A stretch of DNA of 64,000 nt, taken from Trissonchulus latispiculum. Taxonomy: Eukaryota; Nematoda; Enoplea; Enoplida; Ironidae. Both the position numbers and the translations under genes were made by a program. Where the stretch lies: NCBI GenBank assembly GCA_030248195.1, contig JASAND010013578.1:1-64000 (forward strand). Direction: 5' to 3'. The notes under the pieces are model-generated. The model had not been told where the DNA came from, did no database searches, and saw only the letters and a program-made list of their open reading frames with translations. Positions 56,494-64,000 of the stretch are shown here, piece by piece (the first letter of the stretch is position 1; each line of letters opens with the position of its first letter).

Positions 56494-56786
56494 GTTCCAC
56501 GTCGAGCGTAAAATCAACTCGTCCCACCAGCGGTAGTTCTCTCTTTGACAGAGAAACTATCTGCTTGGACAGCACTCATTTCATCGCTTTGCTGATTTCA
56601 CTGTTGCTTTCTCTCTTGGTGCTGCTGGTTGCCGTTTCCTGCCTGGGTGGTCGACTAGCCCGGGCCAAGAAACCGCGCTACATCGCCACTCCTGATAAGC
56701 AGTTTCTTTTCCCAGCCGGCTTTGGTCAACCGCCTGCCTATTCCCATTCCATGCACAGCATCCCCGCATCGATAACCCAGTTCTGA
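56494..56786 (+). CDS. ZP-domain-type protein, last exon with membrane anchor
   Basis: Follows the acceptor TTTTTTAG ending at 56493. It codes about 97 residues: a Ser/Thr-rich juxtamembrane stretch, a transmembrane segment (HFIALLISLLLSLLVLLVAVSCL), a basic stop-transfer (RLARAKKPR) and a short tail rich in Pro, Tyr and Ser (FGQPPAYSHSMHS). The stop is at 56784-56786. The layout, with the preceding furin site, fits an apical extracellular-matrix ZP protein released by furin. No ZP domain itself is in the window, so identity is likely but not proven. Confidence 0.65.
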
Positions 56787-57378
56787 ACTAATGTCAGCAT
56801 TTGTTGACTAATCACTGAATCTGACTCATATTAGCATTTCCATGACTTGTCTTTGATTTTTGTTCACTGCTGTAATGCTTGCTCTTCTTTTGTTTAGGTA
56901 TTTCTTTGCTGATATTGCAGTTAGTGTATGTAAATGTACGTTAATATGTTTTTTTCAGTAATTGTCGTGAAACATGGCTTCCAGAATTGGAGGGATGTAT
57001 TGGGTCTGTGGTCCTGGGTGGAATTGCAACCCACGACTTTGGGGTCTCCGCTTTAACTCTTGCACCTAATTGCAATTACATTACAATTTCTGATCCTATC
57101 CTTTCTTGTATAGTTAATACGCAGGCGGAGGTAGAGGGGCCGTTGCTAAAAGTTCCATTAAGATTTTGTTCAAGTTTGTACATGCCTTATACGTGCTACT
57201 GGTTGTTGCAAGTTTATTCACTCAGGAATGTGTATTGTAATGAGTGTAAAGAATATGCTTTTAATGCGACGAATTTTGTACAAATCTCATGTTTGTTATT
57301 TTATGCCATTAAATCCCTGAATAAATAATAGAACTGAAATCGAAACTATAATTTTATGCTATGTCCATCTGGAGGGCT
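56787..57378. other. Downstream of the ZP-type gene, probable 3' UTR
   Basis: Holds a tRNA-like worn B box on the minus strand (about 56995-57065), so a SINE relic is possible. An ORF at 56987-57328 lies across this and is not credible. AATAAA signals occur near 57319. Confidence 0.4.
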
Positions 57379-57772
57379 TAGTGCTGTTTCAGTCACTGAA
57401 ACTCGTATATTTTGGAACGAGACCTGAAACTGAAATTTTTTAGGCCGCCGACTGAAACTGAAAGTAAATTCTGTAGTTTGTTTCTGCCTTTCCTTAAAAT
57501 GTGAGGTTTTTGAGGGTTTTGAAATGCTACTTCATTGATACTCCGTTACGAGAGGCTGAGTAACCGTTAAATTATGCTCAGCTCTGAAGGCTTAAACATG
57601 CGTTTTTTGAATGAACTGAAACCGAAACTCCGACTGAAGCTACACCTGAAACTGAAATTGTTTTATGTTAACGGCTTCAACTTAAACTGAAACTGACAAA
57701 TGACACTATTTATTTAAACTTCACTCACTGAGAATTTGTTTTAGATCAAAAACTAAAACTGAAACAACACTA
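57379..57772. mobile_element. hAT-like MITE with CTGAAA motifs, copy 2
   Basis: 394 bp, ends TAGTGCTGTTTCAG and CTGAAACAACACTA; same family as 21082-21521. Flanks GGAGGGCT and GGCAGGGC resemble each other with a shift, so the target duplication is degraded. Confidence 0.65.
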
Positions 57773-58033
57773 GGCAGGGCCAAATAAATTTTTACACCAT
57801 TTGGTCCAAGGAGATTACAGATCCCAAGTCATATTCGATTTAGTTTTGTCTTGTTTCATTTATTTTGTCTTCGGCCGTGAAGTTAACGACGGCGTTCGCA
57901 AAACAGAGCTCAGCCAAGTCACCCTTCACTTCATTGATTAATTGCACCAGTGATTCTCCAAGCTATTTTAATGAAACTTTTTCAGTTCTTTTATGAAGGT
58001 GCTCTTTCGACGCTCCAAGCTCCTAGTGCACAC
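57773..58033. other. Intergenic, no gene seen
   Basis: About 260 bp of unremarkable sequence between two hAT-like elements. Confidence 0.4.
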
Positions 58034-58789
58034 CAGTGATGGAACCGGGTCACTTAGGCTTGACCCGGTGACCCGGTGACCCGGTAGAGCCCTGACCCGG
58101 TGACCCGATGACCCGGTTTTCCAGAAAATTCCAAAATCTGCAAAAAATTTTTGGCTTCCATGTTCCATCACCACCCCGAAAAGAATAACTATGACATACA
58201 TACATTTGCTGTAGGTTTTCTAAAATGCATTTGATGGTAGCTGTAACTTTTTTCTAAATTAATGCGATTTTAATTGCAACACCAATTTATCCGATAATTT
58301 TGTAGTTCTAATATGTCACTAATATGTCTAATATCTAACATGTCTAACATTTGTCCCTTAACACGGAGCATATACTTTAAAAATTTGGTTTTTCATTATG
58401 TATTGCGTTAAATTAAATTAAATTGTTCACTTACTTCAACGTTTACCTTGGTTTCGAAAATAATCTAAAAAACATATTCTACTGAATACAGTTCTGCAAT
58501 ATTCATAAAACCTATAAAAGCTAGACAATAATTTGCCAGAGACAGACAGATTCAAATGACATCAAGCTGCGAAAATGCTCAAGACTAAAACATAGAAAAT
58601 AACCAATTAATATTGGACATTGAACAAAAATTTAAGCTAAAATTTTAGCTTGGTAAGTCAAAAATTTCAAAAATTTGAGGTAAATTCAGAAAACCAGGTC
58701 AAGACCGGGTCGAAGCTCTTGACCCGTTGACCCGGTGACCCGTTCCAAAAAGTGACCCGAACTGACCTGGTGACCCGGTTCCATCTCTG
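58034..58789. mobile_element. hAT-like MITE with GTGACCCG motifs
   Basis: 756 bp, ends CAGTGATGGAACCGGGTCA and the complement of CAGAGATGGAACCGGGTCA. Perfect 8-bp target duplication GTGCACAC (58026-58033, 58790-58797). GTGACCCG repeats fill both subterminal regions; the middle is AT-rich and non-coding. Confidence 0.9.
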
Positions 58790-58797
58790 GTGCACAC

Positions 58798-58990
58798 TCT
58801 TATCGATAGGCGGATTAGGGTTTTTAGAGTGCCTGTCCTAAGTAAGGCCGTACACGGGCCCACCAATTTACGCCTCATCCGAACGGTGGAGCCGTAGTTT
58901 AAGTTTCTTACTCAAGGAAACGATGCAGCATCGGGCTGAGATGGGAATCGAACCTCGGATCTTTCCATCCGAAGTCCAGCTACACGGCGG
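58798..58990 (-). repeat. tRNA-derived SINE, minus strand
   Basis: The minus strand has a B box GGTTCGATTCCC, a following CCTTGAGTAAGAAACTT motif related to the SINE at 26929-27295, and a GTAGCTGGACTTCGG line where the tRNA's anticodon side should be. The A box is worn. It starts right at the hAT target duplication. Confidence 0.6.
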
Positions 58991-59169
58991 CAGGAGATTC
59001 TCTTCCTTATTATTGCTCTCGACCAGCGAAGGGCAGAAAAATGCGCGAGCGCACAGGAGCATCTTCACTTAAGTATGTTAGGCTTAGTCAACAAACCGAC
59101 GACACAATCTTTACTGATAAAAAGGCACAAACATGTAATTACTCTAATTTAGTCACGAGTAGTATATAG

Positions 59170-62100
59170 ACGAACAGATGACAGATGAATGACGGCACAC
59201 TTTGTATCGGACAAAACAAAATCTGAAAATATTTGGATGTCCTGTGCAGTCACTACAGTACAGAGCTGTATCAGGAAAGAAGAAGCAGTTTCAGAAACTA
59301 TTATTTCGGACGTTTAAATAATTAAACATTAATATTCATTGTAGGGGATATGGAATAAGCGCGAAACATGAGTGAAAACGCAAAAAAATAAACGCGAAAA
59401 CTTTGGAAAAAACACGTAACTTTAGTACACAATTTGCAGCAAATTTGTAACGACGCGGAGACACCAATTAATGAGCTAAGTAGGAAAATACGAGAAGGTG
59501 GAAACCTAATAATTTGCTTCTGATATAAGTTTTTGTAAAACTAGACGCAGCAGAATTAAAAATAATAGACTATGTTTCGGATCACATTATCGCTCCGTGC
59601 ATGCACAAAAATAGAAATAATACTGTGCAATCCTAAAATCTTAACAGACACAACTGATTGGTTAGAAACCGGCAGAAGACAGAACGGACAATGACAAATT
59701 TAAAAGGACTACACTGATTGAGCTAGTGTTAGACAAGGTTCTTACCATATGAGTAACAGTAGCAAACAGACATGTGCAAGAGGGAAAGTTCTGGGGGGGG
59801 GGAGCCGACGCTCTAAAGCCGCTGGACAACAGGTTTTTTCCGGTTTTTTGCCCAAAAACCGAAAACTCCGGATTCTGGGGGGTGAGGGACCCCTCTTGAG
59901 GCGGAGGTCCAGGTCTGGGGGGGTGACCCCCCCCAACCTCCCCAAGCACATGTATGGTAGCAAACAGGATATTTATTCTTAAAAGTCTACGCTGATCTGA
60001 GGTATGTGCTGTAGTAGGATCCGGATGAATCTGGTGATTCCATTTTCATTTAAATGAGTTTTAGTCCGGCCAGCCAGCATGGAAATTGGAGCATTTCGTT
60101 TATGTAGAGAAACCAGACGATTTTCCAGTTTCCCGGAGATTCTGGATCAGGCAGTTGGTGGGACCTACCTGGTTTGCCAGATAGTCCAGCCGAGAGCCGA
60201 GGTGAAATTGTGGTGATGAACTTCGTTGCGTGGGAACATTGGGTTGCGAGCACAATGACCAGAGCCGCATAGTGCTCTCTGATTAGCGATAATTGTTCAC
60301 ATCCACTACCAGGATACAAAGCACCACAGCGTACTGATCAGCGTACCGAATGGACAGAAGGGCGTGGACAGCGAATCGATTCTTTGCCTCACATCGGGTT
60401 TGGAGCTGATTCACCTTCTTCGCGTCGGCATTACCGAAGCGGAGACAAAACCCATGGCCACATCCGTGATGTAGACGATCGTTCGGAAGAAGATGAAATG
60501 GAAGTCGGGTCCGACAGCGATTGGAGAACGGCGGGAGCATAAGTGGTCACCGCTAACACATCGGACATAGCTAAATTCATGTAATATAGTTCACGTTCTA
60601 GGCACACAGGAAACGGTCATAGAAGTGTCAATTCCATACCACGTCCGTATATAAAATAGCTTCGTCATCAAATACAGTTTGTCGATCCTTCAGCGAGTTC
60701 AGGACATCGTAAACGATGGGCTTAGAATGCTTAGTAAAGAAATTTTGATCAAAGAGACGAACAAGATGGTTATTTGATCTGGGTCCGAAATATATCGCTT
60801 GATGGCATCGAAAGTATCGGACGGCATTAACATCCAAGCAGCTTGGTTCATTACGGTATGGCAGATGTCAGCTAACTCGAATGGTAAGATGTACAAGATG
60901 GCTTCAATAGCACGTCTGAATTTAATGCCCTCGATGTAAAAGGCAGAGAGGTATTTGAAAACGGACATTGATGAATTTTGATCAATTATGAGAGAACAGT
61001 CCGGTACTGGGGCTGAGTTTGGAACAATCGGGTCTGAATTTGCGGCGCACGATTCACTTCAGATGCATCACTGATGTCATCATCGGTTTCGGATGTAGGT
61101 GTTTCGGAAGTTTTCATTTACTGAAGGTGTTTCCATTTGCACAGGTTCGTTTTTAGCGTAAGCCGTAGTTGACGAGTCGTACACAGTTGATTTAACTCCG
61201 CTTCTAGAGATATTGTATACTCCGATACAGGAATATCATCTTTCAGGTTCGGTTTATGCTTCGGTAGATATTAATACAGAAGTAATCGGACGTGGAACTG
61301 GCTCGGCTTGGCATCCAACATCGAACGACGCAAAGCAAGCTCGTACAGAACTATCTTAATCCATCGGAGGAAGCAATTGAGCTCTCATGATTTGTGCGAT
61401 TTCGCCTGCTACAGGACCCTCCAGTTGAATGAGATAGGTTGGGAAATTCAGTTCGCCCTTCAGCAGGAAATCGAGCTGGACGTCCAACGGTTGTTCAGGA
61501 GCGATTTAACACAGCTACTGTAACTGATCGCTTGAGAGATAAACAGTACCAGAGCAAATTTTTTTGTAGACACCTGTATTCAAGAGAGCCTGTATATCTT
61601 GATACGTTTCGTTCATGGTCGCTGGCATTAGATAGTATTCCCACATACTTATGCATGACAGTCCTACCACTTTATGAGTGCTTTGTGGTATGACTTTTTT
61701 ATTTACGTTGATTTCCGGTTCAGGTGCTGGCTAAAAGATTTTAATCCGCTCAGTCAATTTCCCTAACTTTAACTCAGCGCGCCAAAATGTGGCAGGGATA
61801 GTAGAGACGCAAACCGCAGACTGATAACTAATATCTATTTAGAAAGATTTTCGCACAAATTGGCTAATTTAAAATAATTTAAACTAAGATAAGATTTACT
61901 AGGTAACTTGGAGTGCAGAGAATACAGTAGGAAATAATCAGAGATCTGACAGATCCATGAGTTCCACACGGTACAGTTTGTATCGGACAAAACAAAATGT
62001 GAAGACGTTTGAATGCCATGTGCAGTCACTACAGTGCTGAAGTGTGGGCAAACAACAAGTTTTAGCGTATAACTGAGCAGCACTCAAGGTCTCAAGGAAA

Positions 62101-64000
62101 GAAGAAGTAGTCTTACAAACTTCTATTTCGGACATTTAAATAGTCAAACATAGTCATTAATATTCATAGTAGGGGTTAGGTATAAACGTTAAAGAATCTC
62201 TGAATGGCTTTGAAAACTATGCAAAATCTTGTATCTTTAGTATACAATTTTTGAAGCAAATTTGTAATAAGGCGGATGTACCAGTTAATCAGGAAATTAG
62301 GAAAACACTAGAGGTGGCAAATCTAATCTTGAAATAATTAGTTTGTTTTTGACATTCAAATTTTATACAACTTGAACGCAGCAAAATTTAAAACGCTTCG
62401 GGTCATACTTGTCAACGACACGCTGGTAACAACAATTTTTATTAAACAACAAGGTTTTTGTAATTCCTGATAATCATTATTTCCTCCGAGTACGTCATAC
62501 ATTTTCTGATCTCACTATGAATCAAGCAACAGCAGGCATCAAATACGTAACAATGCAAACCGGTCTATAATGTGATAGCAGCTCAATGACATGGAATCAA
62601 TTCCTTGATGAAATTTCTACTATAATTTCAAAACAACATTGTTCAGATCATAATCACCAAGGGCACTGGTCAGTGGAATCTTAGGAAACGATTCATGAAG
62701 CGAAAAGTCATTGTTCGGATAATGGAAGCAGGGGCAATACTACGACGATGCAAATGGAGAGTGGAGTATGTTGGGCAGACCATATACTCAAGGAAGGAAC
62801 CGATACTGTTCTGCTTACCGAGCCTATCAATTAACGAATACCAACACGAGCACAAGGCTATCCCTGCTAATAATTCCAACTGAACTACTTTTTTCCTTGT
62901 TCAATTTAAGTGATATAGCAATAAATAAACATGTAAAACATTTCAAGTAATTTTATAATGTCCACATGCGTAACTCTAAATGGCATCGTCGAATACATAA
63001 GGTTTATCATCAAGCAGATAAGCTATTTTGTTAGAGGATATGGAGTATATTTGATGCCTGCTACCTTTAGTCATAGTCATTCTGTCTTGACCAGTGGCCT
63101 TTTCACAAAATACACGAATATAATCCTCATGTTTCAAATACCTTTTCCCAACATATTTTAACTGTTTATTTGCCTCATTTCCACAGGATATACTGTACAT
63201 TTTCGCACGCAAACCGCAAAATTTGGCAACAGGAACATTCGTCTTATCCTTTATTTCCCGTCACATTTTGTTAGTGATAGAAAATAAAGTATACTCAGAT
63301 CAAATAAATTACAGTCCTTTAACATATCTTTATACACACTCCCCCAGACAATGAAATAATATAAACTACAAGTGTCTGTAAAAAGCAATTCAACAGCACT
63401 CTATTTAGGAATAATATAATTGTAGTGACACTAGTATATAAGCAGTTCGAACGGGTAAGGGAACAGTAAAACCAACGCAAACAAGTTTGTGAGCTCAACC
63501 GTCGCAATTGTCGTATAAGCTAATGTAGAATCTTCGTTAAAGGCGGTAACCCTTAGGATCCTTTGAGTTTGGACCAGCGTATCAAATTTTGTCTGCTCAG
63601 TTAAAGCTTCATCCCCAAATACCCACGAACATGATCCATTGCTTTGCTAAGCACAAAAAGCTTAATCAATTTTTTATAAAAATAAAGTTTTGTATGATAC
63701 AAAAGCACTTCTGTGTTAAGTACTATATCGACCACTTCATCCAGGCTCACTGTTGAAAAGCCAGAACACATTGTACCTGCTTAAATTTCAAACCCAGTAA
63801 TTGATGATAAATAAATAATGCCCGTTTTTCAAAAAATAAGGTATATAGAAGCTTGTACACTTTACCAGGTTTAACACTGCGTTTGGCATTCAATTTATTA
63901 CAATATAGAGACAACATAGCATCTTCAATGAATATTTTTTCACTAGAAACTGGATAACTAATATACAATTCGTGTAGATGTTTTGCGCGGCTGTACCGCC
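59170..64000. repeat. Right arm of large inverted duplication
   Basis: Inverted copy of 50412-55240, cut by the window end. Short ORFs on its minus strand mirror those of the left arm, some with frame differences (for example the copies of 50817-51083 and 52735-53052 are broken differently), so neither arm appears to be under strict coding selection. Confidence 0.85.
59767..59956. mobile_element. hAT-like MITE, right-arm copy
   Basis: 190 bp; inverted partner of 54453-54648 with the same 8-bp target duplication (GTAGCAAA on this strand, 59759-59766 and 59957-59964). Confidence 0.85.

Overview
The window is nuclear DNA from a multicellular invertebrate animal. It has intron-containing genes, a furin-cut ZP-type membrane protein, an SLC6-type transporter, tRNA-derived SINEs, copia and gypsy retroelements and many small DNA transposons. 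A lophotrochozoan host would fit, but that is a guess and the species cannot be read from the sequence. Host genes are sparse; most of the window is transposable elements, often nested.

Left third (1536-21060): one giant Ty3/gypsy-like LTR element of about 19.5 kb. It has LTRs of about 1.5 and 1.6 kb, a TATA target duplication and a primer-binding site two bases after the 5' LTR. The reading order is Gag, Env-like glycoprotein, two tandem aspartic protease domains, reverse transcriptase, RNase H, integrase, OTU-type cysteine protease, then two paralogous accessory genes of unknown function, a GTCAGC-rich minisatellite and simple-repeat tracts. The Env-like protein lies between Gag and Pol, in frame with Gag at its start and with Pol at its end, instead of after Pol. 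This copy is damaged: a frame switch inside env, two stops and a frame change in RNase H, and a frame change before OTU.

Middle (21 to 50 kb): two intronless host-type membrane protein genes on the minus strand (a four-TM polyQ protein and an SLC6-like transporter), a SINE with target duplication, a short internally deleted copia element, gypsy gag-pro debris, one small possible membrane protein gene, and a series of MITE-like DNA transposons. At least seven hAT-like elements carry 8-bp target duplications or degraded versions of them, and most have their own family-specific short motif piled up just inside the ends. The stretch 29728-32450 is a four-layer nest of transposons whose order can be read.

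Right end (50.4 to 64 kb): an inverted duplication with two arms of at least 4.83 kb flanks a 3.9 kb spacer. The spacer holds the last two exons of a ZP-domain-type protein, a 52-bp tandem repeat, two hAT elements and a SINE. Each arm holds an older LTR-like pair with decayed ORFs, a hAT MITE and a fragment that looks like the C-terminus of a Polinton-type DNA polymerase B. The right arm runs off the window.

The strongest candidates for something new are the gag-env-pol layout with doubled protease and OTU, and the paired zinc-ribbon-like accessory proteins in the same element.
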